Shown here: positions 10,989 to 21,105 of the stretch, piece after piece
Numbering within the stretch: position 1 is the first letter of the stretch
Layout of the letters: each line of letters starts with the position of its first letter
Source of the DNA: Zygaena filipendulae
Taxonomy: Eukaryota > Arthropoda > Insecta > Lepidoptera > Zygaenidae
Direction of reading: 5' to 3'
Assembly (NCBI GenBank): GCA_907165275.2
Contig: OU015652.1
Span: 5,409,001-5,473,000 of the forward strand
DNA: 64,000 bases
Made by a program: the position numbers and the translations under genes
Notes under the pieces: generated by a model
Seen by the model: the letters and a program-made list of their open reading frames with translations, nothing else
Databases searched by the model: none
What the model was told of the DNA's origin: nothing

Positions 10989-12990
10989 CATATAATGTAC
11001 CGAATTAAATAAATGTATTTTTATGAACCCTAATTCTTTAATTTTTTCAATTTTACTACAGATGTGATTTTGAAGTTTCGAAAGTGTACATACGTTGATA
11101 GCCAATAAAGACTCGTCAGTCAAGTTTCTGTAGGTACACAATTTAGCGTCGTCTTTAAGCATGCCTCAAGCTCAACTTTCGTCTGAGTTCTGAGGGCCAA
11201 TTCCGCTTGCGCAAGACGCACAACCGGCGCCACTTCTAGCGTAGTCTCTATCCAAGAGAATCGACTATCTCTGCGGATAACTACATATATTATTTTTAAA
11301 TAATTGGGATTAATATTAAATTAAACAAAGAAATTAGTAAGATAAATTTTTATTGCTTAATAAATACCGATTTACTTATTACAAGTTTCAAATTGGAAAA
11401 TCGAGATGGATGATGTCAATGTTGCATACCCATCTATAATAAATGCTGTTGTTTGGATATCACTTGAGAACAGCAGCTATAGCTGTTTTACATTTGTCTT
11501 AGTCTCATTTGTTTTTGAGAAATCAAATCGGAAATTATACATACAGGAAGAACTGAAAAATATTTATTAATGGGAAATTTTTAAATTAATTAAAATTTGG
11601 ATACGTATAATTATGTAATCATCTGTGTGTTATAATAAAAAAAGAATGTATGGCTTTTCCTAAACTAATTTCAAGTCACCCTCAGCCCTCAGGATACACA
11701 AGTATGTATATATGTATAAAAGTGTCCTCCAACATACTAAATCTTACAACTAATTTCGTCATATCAATCAGTCTATTTGAAGCAATATAATTACTATATA
11801 ATACGTATTTTATATGCACATTTTTTGTTCTAAGGGTTCTAAGATTTGTCCTACAATAGCCAATTACAAGTAGGTATTTGTTAGTGAACATCAATTTTTT
11901 TGCGTCTTAGAGAACAGTAGGCCAAGGCTGTGGACTGTGGAGGTCTATGGCTGTTTTGACCAATTTCTGATTTGAACAATATAAATTTTTAAATTCAAAT
12001 ATCCTCGAAAAACATAGCTTTCGAGTTCTCCAAGAGCTCCCACTCTAGACGACACAATGGATTTGTATCTTTCCAAACAGTCTGATATTTCTATGTATAG
12101 GCAATTCATGAGAATCAAAATAGGAGAATTATGCATACATAAGCATGTAAATATAAGTACATGAAAAAATGAGCTTCTAAAACTAGGTAGCTACAACATA
12201 GGTACCTACTTGTCTCTTGAATGTTTATTTTTTATTTTATTCAAACTTTATGCACATTTTGCATAGCATCTGTAATTCTATATTATGGTATAAAATATAA
12301 ATACATATAATATTAAATGCACTTACTAAACTGCAGCAAATAGACAAGAATTCAATTCTATAAACCACATAAAGTTGAATTGATATGTTTATTGTTTATC
12401 CTGCGAATACTAGTATTTGTGTTGTTTTAGTAGGTAACTACAAATACTAGAATTTTCATTTTATGCAACTACTAATATTAGCAAATATATGTGTAAACAT
12501 AGCTAAGCACTTAAAAATATCTGGGCTTAGTACCATTTCAATTTATTGCATAAGTTCAGGAAAAAAACAAATATTTATCAAACCTTTTTTCCCTCTTCTT
12601 TTATTTCTAAAATACATCTTACTTCATAATAAATTTACTTTTCCAAAAATATTTATCAGACTAAACTTGATTGCTTGGAAGTCATGTCAGTAAATACCAA
12701 TGTAACTATTTGATAATCTCTTATAAGTAGGTAAGTACATTTTAATAAGAAAATTAATGGGTGTAATTGATATTTATACGTACAACTATTTCTTTTTTTT
12801 GTTCTCAATTGTTTGTTTGTAAGTTCTTATGAACATTAGCATTATTTTGTAATTTGTGACAATCCTCTATATAAAGGCAAAATATGAAAATCTTAGGTAC
12901 CTACTTCACATAGGTAGGGTCTGTATAAAACTTAACTCCTAAATAAAAATTTATCTACTTCACATAAGTAGGTCTATATAAAACTCGATT

Positions 12991-13434
12991 GAGAAATTAG
13001 AAACGACCTTCACCCATCTGTTTAATGGATAAAAGGATTTTATATTAAATTTAGTATGTTAAAAATATTTATCATGGGTGGGGTTGTCTAAAAACATGCT
13101 GACCAAACTGATTAATTATAGTATATTATATAATATTTATAACTAATATCTATAATATAGTATATTTTTATATATTTAATGTTGTTTTCCCAAGTCTACT
13201 GCCAGTTACTCCAAAATAATGCTCGGTATTTACTAGTGTATCACTAAATAAAATATATAGGCTTTATACTTTTGATTTGTAATAAATTTATTTTTAATAA
13301 TGAAAGTAATTTAGTAAAAAAAAATAGTTTGGCCAGAAATTTTTTTGACAACCCACTTGCAATTTTTTTTTAAATACTAAATTTTATTAAAAATACTTTT
13401 CATCCATGAAACGGATGGGTGAAGTTCGTTTCTC
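12991..13434. mobile_element. MITE with long imperfect TIRs, 444 bp
   Basis: About 130 bases at each end are diverged inverted copies (left CCTTCACCCATCTGTTTAAT; right CATCCATGAAACGGATGGGT in reverse). The terminal bases are GAGAAA/TTTCTC. The core is AT-rich and non-coding. No clear target duplication. Confidence 0.65.
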
Positions 13435-13518
13435 ACTTGGATCTTAGACTAATGACTATTATCTAATTGGCCCTAGGTACAGTCAGCAATGTAAGTAGCA
13501 GAACACTTGACTTTATTA

Positions 13519-13767
13519 GGACACCAATAAGCAAAAACATGTTAACATTTAACCCACAAAAGTTCATCAATTAAGTTATTGATACAGAATACACTGGCAG
13601 TTAGAAAACAGTTTTCAATTATGTATTAACCTTATTACATTGTTTAAATGCCGATAGGTAAATGTGTTGCCAGATGAAATTAGCTAAAAATGGCACTATA
13701 ATTTTAAAACATGATGTACTCAAAGTGACCTCAGTGTGGGTTAACACACTATTGCTTATCTATATCC
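13519..13767 (+). mobile_element. MITE family A, copy 3
   Basis: Same family as 5031-5265 with a diverged left end (GGACACCAATAAGC) and a well-kept right end (GTGGGTTAACACACTATTGC). It lies within 91 bp of the caspase stop, so it probably belongs to the caspase 3' UTR. The sequence TTTATT at 13512-13517 (AATAAA on the minus strand) just beyond it is a candidate poly(A) signal. Confidence 0.7.
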
Positions 13768-13857
13768 TTGTAATTACTCACATATGATTCAATAATTCTT
13801 AATTTTCTATACCTACCAAATGTAACAGCATTTGCAACTGAATTTGCATTATTACCA

Positions 13858-14724
13858 TCACTGTTTCCTGTTAAAAACAAGAAGTCGTGTCAACATACTT
13901 GTGATACATGGTACTTGTTTTTGTTGATGCATCATCATCATATCTGGTGTGTTAGACTCATAATCCAAGGCAACCTTTTGGTTTACAAATGTGAGAAGAG
14001 TCAGAATATCTCTTTCAGAACCATAGTATCTCAGTTCTTCGCATAGAGCTTGCATAAACCAAGACCCGCGTGTGGTGTTTCTCCAAGAGTAATACCCTGG
14101 TACTGTAGAGAATACAATCAAGAAGTCTGCATGTACAGGGATCCTATAAGAGTTTGAAGAGCCGTCAGTTTCAGGGTGGCTGGTTAGTGTTACACCACCA
14201 TCCAGCTTGTCACCCTGGCATGCCTGGATGAAAAAAAGTTTAGGTTTTCCAGCCAGTGATGGGCACTTGTCACCAGTGAAATGGTACCACAAATTATCCG
14301 GCTTGTAATGTGTATCCTTTGCATATAGCATGCCTAACTCACCATGGGTCAACACAGCCATAAACAAGCAATCACTATTAGAGTGATCCATATCCGCCGT
14401 TTGCTCAATATATTTATTCATTTCATTTAATGTCAAGTCTTTCTTCACTGTGACACTGAATCCTAGATTCTTGAGTACTTTAGATAGGTTGTCACAGTCC
14501 ACATTGGTACCAGTACGCGATTTCAAGCTATGAACATCGAAATGTTCGTGGTTAAAAATGAGAGCCATACCCCGATATTTATGCTCCATATTATAGAAAG
14601 CAGCATTTCTTTCGACTGGCATTCTTGCGACGTTTCTACTTCCAGAGGATCCGTGGGAACCAAACGCATCGCTCTCATCACCGCCGCCTGTGACTCTTTG
14701 TTCTTCTTGGTTATTACCAGCCAT
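13858..14724 (-). CDS. caspase-1: Effector caspase (caspase-1 type)
   Basis: Cysteine protease that executes apoptosis by cutting after Asp; made as a cytosolic zymogen. The 288-residue product, read from ATG 14724 in one exon, has a short prodomain with a DESD|A site (about 16-19), the catalytic His127 in LTHGE, Cys169 in QACQG, and substrate-pocket Arg70 (SRTGTN) and Arg215 (WRNTTRGSW). An inter-subunit site ETD|G (187/188) would release the large and small subunits. Short prodomain and length fit effector caspases of Lepidoptera. The frame stays open 17 codons upstream, but only from a TTG; the ATG before AGNNQEEQ is the first. No intron interrupts it; whether this is usual for the orthologue I cannot check. 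Confidence 0.93.
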   Translation of the reverse strand: MAGNNQEEQRVTGGGDESDAFGSHGSSGSRNVARMPVERNAAFYNMEHKYRGMALIFNHEHFDVHSLKSRTGTNVDCDNLSKVLKNLGFSVTVKKDLTLNEMNKYIEQTADMDHSNSDCLFMAVLTHGELGMLYAKDTHYKPDNLWYHFTGDKCPSLAGKPKLFFIQACQGDKLDGGVTLTSHPETDGSSNSYRIPVHADFLIVFSTVPGYYSWRNTTRGSWFMQALCEELRYYGSERDILTLLTFVNQKVALDYESNTPDMMMMHQQKQVPCITSMLTRLLVFNRKQ

Positions 14725-14939
14725 TTTCAAGTTAAAATAAGGTTTAGCAGTCGATTTTCTATTAATATTGACCAAATTCCCACCAATCTTTTAACACCAA
14801 AGTTGATACAATCACAATTAAACTCCAAAGAAAATGTAATCACTGCGTGTGCGTGATCACAAAACTAAGCGACCACCTTCGATTAGCCAAATATAACTGA
14901 CAAAAAATTTCAAGAATTTTTATTTGTGCGAGTTACTGG

Positions 14940-15095
14940 GGCGCGTTCCGTGGATTCGCACGAGTGCACTCGAAGTACTCGAACGCGCTCGAGCGCGCTC
15001 TGAGGCGCGTTCCGTGGATTTGCACGAATGCACTCGAGCGCGCTCTCTACCCGTTCTGTGGTTTGGTTAAATTTTACTCTGACAGCTGTCAGAGT
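14940..15095. repeat. GC-rich tandem duplication and palindrome upstream of the caspase gene
   Basis: Two imperfect units beginning GCGCGTTCCGTGGATT (about 14940 and 15005) each contain GCACTCGA and GCGCGCTCT blocks. They are followed at 15076-15095 by the perfect 20-bp palindrome ACTCTGACAGCTGTCAGAGT. The block lies 220-370 bp upstream of the caspase ATG, where a promoter would be expected. Related pieces (TTCTGTGG, CAACCAAACAAC) occur near 17180 and 18130, so it is at least partly repetitive. Confidence 0.55.
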
Positions 15096-15764
15096 CACAG
15101 ATAATATAATACTATACTAGTACAGATGCCTCATCTCATACAAAGAAACGTGACCGTCCTAAAAAAAATAATTCCGGAAAATATTTTTAATTACTGATCG
15201 CAGCAATAGATGGCAGTTTCGTATAGATGAAATTTAATCGTCAGAGGGCGCCATTTTCTGAAGGTACTAGGTTAGTCATATAAATTTATAAGGTACGTGG
15301 ATATAGGCATCGGCGCGGCGCAACAGTACCTACGCGACCTACTATTGAGTTTTATTCTACGAGTTTTGTGCCACAACGCGCGGCGTTGTACGATGCATAG
15401 GTAGTAAGTATGCAGTAGGTATATAGTATGGGAAGTGTAGAAATACCTTATTTTAAAATTATAATAATCGAAATTTGGAATACCTAATTAATATACCTAG
15501 TACTTACCTATTTTTTCAAAACAGTTTGATACAATATTTCTGTTCTTACCAGCTAAATCAATAGGTACCTACACTATGCCGCTAAATTTTAATGCGTGTT
15601 TCCGCCTTTTTTTGAGTCGCGACTTGTGATATCTCCATCTCCACTAGCTTCAACCACCATCGGGTGCAGAAGGGATTAAATTTTCTCTTAAACAGGATAA
15701 GGTGCAGGGTTCGCTATCGACCAGCAATTTAAAAAAAAAACAATTCTTTTTTTAGTCCAGTCAA

Positions 15765-15965
15765 TCCTAACTATTATAAATGCGAAAGTGATTTTGTTTG
15801 TTTGGTTGTTATGCTTTCACGCCTTAACGGCTCAATCACTCATCACGAAATTTTGCACACACATTGTCAGGGGTACCTACCGAGAAGGACATAGGGTACT
15901 TTTTGTTCCGGAATTCCTGCAGTAACTTCGAAATTGCCACGGGTAAAACAGCGGGGAACAGCTAG
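15765..15965 (+). mobile_element. Non-autonomous Helitron, 201 bp, complete
   Basis: Begins A|TCCTAACTATTATAAATGC and ends GGGGAACAGCTAG|T, with the cgccttaacggctcaatc core. Ends and insertion between A and T are canonical. Confidence 0.85.
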
Positions 15966-16004
15966 TAAAGCAAAAACTTTGCCATTTCTCAAAAGATCTT
16001 TTGC

Positions 16005-16335
16005 CAATAGCTCTTAAATTGTTCAAAATATTAAAAAATATTTCAAATAAAAATTATAGAAAATAAAACTTCCTGCAAAAGAACTCTGTTATTATTTTTG
16101 CATAGGTGCGTAGTTTCTGCAAAAAACGCGCTAAAGTGCAATATTTATATAAAAATGTCCAATATTTCCTAAATGGTTGGAAATATCAAAAAATGTTTCA
16201 AATAAAAATTATAGACAGTAAAATTTCCTACAATAAAGCTATCTTAACATTTTTCCATAGGTGTGATAGTTTTCGCAAAAAATGCGCCAAAGTGTAAATT
16301 TTTATAAAAATGTCTAATATCTCTCTTAAACTGCT
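16005..16335. repeat. Two imperfect tandem units of about 165 bp
   Basis: Both units contain CAAATAAAAATTATAGA, a CATAGGTG block, GCAAAAAA(C/T)GCGC, and TATAAAAATGTC in the same order; the second begins near 16166. A third partial unit, partly in the opposite sense, may follow to about 16490. No coding content. Confidence 0.6.
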
Positions 16336-17543
16336 CGAAACATCGAAAAACGCACGCAAAAATATTCAGAAAGCATTTTTTGTAGGAAATTTCATTGTGA
16401 ATAATTTTTATTTCAAATATAAACCATTTAGGAGATATAGTCAAAAAAGTGCTTTTTTGAGCTTTCGCCATTTTTTTTCAAACTTTCCTTTGGTTTAGAT
16501 ACCTAGGATATTCTTAGGATATTATATCGAATACTGACACGAATTTTTCCGTTGGTCCTATCCTTTCAACTCAAAATGACAAATTTTTAGCTTTGTTGAC
16601 TGGACTACTTCGGAGTTCTATTATTTTATAATAATAGCAATTCTATTATATCGTAAAATACGTTTGTTTCTAACGTTTTGATCTTTCTCATTCTCACCCT
16701 AAAAAATATAATACTATTCCCTAATTTTTCATCAACACGAAAATTAATGACGGCACCACCATCTTCGATTCCCCTAAAAACTCCACTTGAGTCCTCTGTG
16801 CATAGTAGTACTATAGTATTACGTTATCTGTGTCGCTTCATGTCTGTGACGCAATGAAAGTACAATTTGTACAATTTGTGAGTATATTGATAGATGGCGC
16901 CATTACTTTAAAGGTTACTTAACCACGTGTTGAAATAGTACTTATTATTGCCGCCAGAGAAACAAAATTGCTTTTATATTTGTTGGTTATTTAACAGATT
17001 ACTTGATTTTTTTATGCTTATGGAACATTTAAAATTATTTAAAGCATTGTTTACTTAGTAATTTCGCGTTATCTTCGTTTTACACGATCGTGAAATGCAA
17101 ATCGATACCTCTAGCGGCATCTATCGATAATCACTCAGAATTATTATTCTTTTCTTAGAGATGAGACCCCATGTAGTTTCACCCGTTCCGTGGCTCAGAG
17201 TGCAACAACCAAACAACCATCTCCGAAGCAGGTTAATTTTCACTCTGACAGCTATGTATTGTTTAAGAAGTGTCAAAGTTTGCGCCAAAACCGGATTCGT
17301 CGAAAAAGAAATCAATCGGAGTTCTTACGAACAAAGGGGAGGTGTCGTAGTCACAATTTTGATGTAAACTAGTCTTAAGGCGGAAACACATTTACGTGTC
17401 GTGGCGTGTCGTGATGCTTACTGTCGCGTGTCGTGACGGTGAGTGTGCACACTAACTAACGTGTCGTGTCGTGGCGCGCTCTGGCCGCTGGCGTTATTTC
17501 TGAACAGTACGTAGCGAACCTTTGCAGCGTTCAAACATACATA

Positions 17544-17681
17544 ATGTTTTCTTCTGATTCGGATAGTGATTTTGATGACGACCTTCAATTTCTCTTAGCA
17601 ATGAAACTTCTTGAGGGCAAAAAAAAGAATTCTTTCAAAATTTCAGCAATCTCTTCCCAAGCAGCCTTTCTGATCAAATGA
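17544..17681 (+). pseudogene. Remnant of Harbinger nuclease gene, 5' end
   Basis: From ATG 17544 the frame gives MFSSDSDSDFDDDLQFLLAM, an acidic Ser/Asp start of the kind seen at the N-terminus of many insect Harbinger nucleases; after about 30 residues it runs into the opposite-strand remnant and stops. No catalytic region is left. Assignment rests on the acidic start plus the TIR/TSD context. Confidence 0.5.
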
Positions 17682-17755
17682 TCCTTGTACTCTTTACATT
17701 TTGAGTCATATATTACTTTTCGTTGACGTACAAGTTCAATAAGATTGTCAGTCAT
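17597..17755 (-). pseudogene. MADF-domain remnant of the Harbinger second gene
   Basis: The minus strand from ATG 17755 reads MTDNLIELVRQRKVIYDSKC then KEYKD...RKAAWEEIAEILKEF, the first half of a MADF DNA-binding domain (start LIELV, KAAWEEIA motif), before running into other sequence and a stop. Harbinger elements usually carry a Myb/MADF-type protein beside the nuclease. The gene is truncated after about 40 residues. Confidence 0.65.
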
Positions 17756-18354
17756 TTGGCTGCAATATAAATTAAAAAGTGTCCGCTAGATGTTCGCGCC
17801 ACGAGCCACGCGCCGCACTGACCTGTGGACGCGCGGGTATAGAAACACATTTGCCTGTTGTGTCGTATCGCGTCATAACCCCCACCACCGCTCTGGCGCA
17901 ATCGGTGGCGAGCAGTCGGCGCCACGACAGAACGCGTTGCGACACGACACGACCTGCAAATATGTCTCTAACCATATTAAATGTATGAAACCGATATGCT
18001 TCTGGCGCGTCACGACACGCCACGACACGTTAATATGTTTCTGCCTTTATTCGCAATGTGAGTTGAGAGAAAACAAATGGCATCTGAAATTTCAAATATT
18101 TTGAGGTTATAAAAACAACTCGATCGTTCTGTGGCTTGGTTGCAACTCAAACGAGTGAAATTTTAACCAAACAACTGCGCTCAAACCCACGGAACGCACA
18201 GCAGCCTGCAAACCACAAATTAACTAAACTTATGTCTAAAGACTGCAAACGTTGAGGCGTATGAACCGGAAAAGGCGACACCGGAATGCACTACACATGG
18301 GATACATACGTATCTGAAAGCGGAGTTGTTACAACTCCTTCACTTGTCAAAATA

Positions 18355-18515
18355 TTAAACATAATCCCATATTCAACCAACTCCGACCACTCCGAGTCCA
18401 ACCCAACGGAGCCGAGCGGAAGGGGTTGGAAGCGGCCGCGACATATCCCATATCCAACCAACTCCGACAACTCAGAGTCCAACCGAGCGGAGCCGAGTGG
18501 AAGGAGTTGGAATGA
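18355..18515. repeat. Imperfect tandem duplication with inverted ends
   Basis: Two units of about 85 bp share CAACCAACTCCGAC, GAGTCCAAC and GGAGCCGAG(C/T)GGAAGG. Each unit starts CCAACTCC and ends GG(A/G)GTTGG, so each is also a small hairpin. Non-coding. Confidence 0.6.
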
Positions 18516-18909
18516 TATTGCCGCAGCCGGCCGCCGTAGTTAGGTAGGTACCTACAAGTCACGACTGCGGACTCACAAGAGAAAAATAAATTGACTGAGA
18601 TTGACTGTAGTAATCTTTATAAGGAGCCACATAAAATAAAAATGACAATTTCGTTAATATTTTTAGTAAGTATTCTATAGTTTTATTAGGTAATCCAAAT
18701 CTAAATAGAAAAATAGGTAAGTACAAAGTAATCACTGTAAATAATTGGTATTTATTTTGATTTTTAAATATTCCTATCAACTATTTAATTTTAATTTGAT
18801 AGGCAGTTCTGTAAAGTATGAAATCGAGAATTTTGGGTACACTACCTTGTTATCAGTTCATGATGTGGCGTCGACAGTACCTAATGTTCTCATTAGTTTT
18901 TATATTTTA

Positions 18910-19604
18910 CTAGCTGTCCCCCGCGATTTCATCCGCGGTAATTTCGGAGTTCCCGCGGAGGTTGCGGGAAAAAGTACTCTATGTCTTCAGTTCCCGACGG
19001 AATTCCGGGATAAAAACTATCCTATCTTTTAAGTTGGACCATATTATAAAGGGTTGCAAAATTTTATCAAAATCCGTTCAGTCAGTAGTTTCGGAGTCCA
19101 TCGCGGACAAACAACGTTACACGTGATTTATATATATTAGATAGACTAGCTGTCCCCCGCGATTTCATCCGCGGTAATTTCGGAGTTCCCGCGGAGGTTG
19201 CGGGAAAAAGTAGGTACACTATGTCCTTCAGTTCCCGCGGGAATTCCGGGATAAAAACTATCCTACCTTTAAGTTGGACCATATTATAAACGGTTGCAAA
19301 ATTTTATCAAAATCCGTTCAGTAGTTTCGGAGTCCATCGCGGACAAACGTGACACGTGATTAATATATATTAGACTAGCTGTCCCTCGCGATTTCATCCG
19401 CGGTAATTTCCGAGTTCCCGCGGAGGTTGCGGGAAAAAAGTACTCTATTTTCTTCAGTTCCCGAGGGAATTCCGGGATAAAAACTATCCTATCTTTTAAG
19501 TTGGACCATATTATAAATGGGTGCAAAATTTTATCAAAATCCGTTCAGTAGTTTCGGAGTCCATCGCGGACAAACAACGTGACACGTGATTTATATATAT
19601 TAGA
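18910..19604 (-). mobile_element. Three Helitron copies in head-to-tail tandem
   Basis: Copies 18910-19141, 19146-19374 and 19375-19604 (about 230 bp each) are nearly identical and share orientation. Each begins on the minus strand TCTA(A)TATATATA and ends CTAG. Copies 2 and 3 abut with no base between; copies 1 and 2 are 4 bases apart. All carry GTTGTTTGTCCGCGATGGAC or close variants and the CCGCGG hairpin. A fourth member of the subfamily is at 41706-41871. Confidence 0.85.
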
Positions 19605-19664
19605 TAGATATAACTATAGTATAATAAAGTATAATAAATACAAATACTCAATGTCTTCTTTCAG

Positions 19665-19962
19665 TAAAATATTCCATCTACAATATTCAAGGTACTTTCC
19701 CTCCATGTGGCATATCCGCGGGGCGCCCTGTATACCTATTATTTTCTAAGAGTTGAAAGAATAATCAGCGCGATTCGAAATATCGGCCTCCTTCGGAACG
19801 CAGCCTTAATATTGACTATAGGATATAGTCTACCTATATTTTATTATGATAAAAAATATCTATTTGTATAATCGTCAAAAGTTCAATCATATTGTTATTT
19901 TAAATTTCAGAATAACAAACACAAGTCTAGAATTCGACAAAGAAAGTCATGACGTGAAATAG
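19665..19962 (+). CDS. Possible terminal exons of an unrecognised gene (weak)
   Basis: A pair of frame-compatible segments bounded by splice signals: 19665-19691 (cag| ... AAG|gtactt) and 19911-19962 (atttcag| ... TAG). Joined phase 2 to phase 0 they read KIFHLQYSR then ITNTSLEFDKESHDVK and stop; AATAAA-like sequence follows near 20220. No upstream exon can be tied to it with matching phase and no family is recognised. Transcript data would decide; chance is a real alternative. Confidence 0.15.
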
Positions 19963-21105
19963 GGTCCCTAGCTTAGCACTCCCAGGCACCTCACAGTACT
20001 GGCGGGTTGAATTATTTGGCCTTGTACTGAGAAATGGATCGGGATGTGCTTCCTGCGACCACAAGCTACCACTGTTTTCTCGTACACCAGTCTGAGTTTG
20101 TGGAAAATTTCTCTGAAATAACTGTGAAAAACTTTTAATGAGAATTAATAATTATAGTTAAAACCTAAATTTATATTTGACTTACGAAGTCAGACTTTTT
20201 GTAAGAGTTATTCAGAGTTAATAAAACTTATTAATAACATCAATGTATTTAATAATTTTACTGAAATGTGACAACCCTTAAAAGTTAAAACTTAAAACCG
20301 CATGATGACGCCGCGCTTGTATGGAAAAGAACAACATTGTAAAATTGCCCATTAATTTTATTACGATAACGTTCATACCATCAAACAAAATTTTTAAACC
20401 TAGGTCAATAGATTACTTTAAATACTAGTCGTGGTATTTATTACGTTTTTAAATAGGTTATATTTGCGTTTAAAATTGACGTGGGCAATGTTGGCTAGAG
20501 GTCCGCATAACTTTGCCCGCCATCAAAATCTTAAAATAATAATCTGCTTAAATTTTAATTTGCTACAAAATTTACATAGCAAATGCGTGCATATGGTTAT
20601 AGTTGTAGTAAATGCAAAAATATAAGTACAAGGTTTGCTATGAAAAAAAAATTAAAATTTATTGGATTTTAATGAAAAAATGGGCAAAGTTGGCTTGTTT
20701 CACGGTATAGGGTCTTTACAGCGGTCTATGACTTTACATTATCATACCTATAGAGATTTTATATTACACGTAGAGCGATATAATTTCATTCAAAGTTCAA
20801 GCACAGAGTTGATACTTGAGTGTTAAGTTAATATCATATTTTTAGGTACACACGAGTAGGTACTGATCATTAATTACTATAGCAACCAGGGCACTACAAC
20901 ACGTACATGTTGCAAGTCTTTGTCAATTCTATTGACTTCTTTACGTCACAATCCAAGGGCTAGTCTTTGTTAAAAACTAATCTTTTGAAGCGTATAGTTA
21001 GGTACCTATATAGGTACACATAATATGTCATAAATCGACGCTGTCTTCTATTATTTCATTCACTAATCTTTAGTCAAAATAATTTTCGTCTACACTAAGA
21101 AAGCG
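19963..21105. other. Gap before BBS9
   Basis: AT-rich, no gene recognised. The last 100-200 bases before 21106 should contain the BBS9 promoter and 5' UTR, but no TATA box or other motif stands out. Confidence 0.5.

Larger units (their letters stand above)
10770..13857. other. DEPDC5 3' UTR and DEPDC5-caspase intergenic region
   Basis: The first 250 bases are the likely DEPDC5 3' UTR, with AATAAA at 10909-10914 and 11008-11013. The rest is AT-rich, with two repeat elements listed separately (12991-13434, 13519-13767). The interval 11020-12980 shows no gene, only short frames with stops and simple AT sequence. Confidence 0.6.
17378..18046. mobile_element. PIF/Harbinger-type transposon, 669 bp, decayed
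   Basis: TIRs AGGCGGAAACACATTTACGT (left) and, read inward from the right, AGGCAGAAACATATTAACGT continue with a GTGTCGTGGCGTGTCGTGA block on both arms. TTA occurs on both sides (17375-17377, 18047-18049), the 3-bp TWA target duplication of Harbinger elements. Inside are short remnants of both Harbinger genes on opposite strands (see 17544 and 17755). Too short to be autonomous. Confidence 0.85.

Noticed and set aside
14725..14775. 17 extra N-terminal residues for the caspase
   Set aside because: The extension begins with TTG, not ATG; the ATG at 14724 fits the short prodomain.
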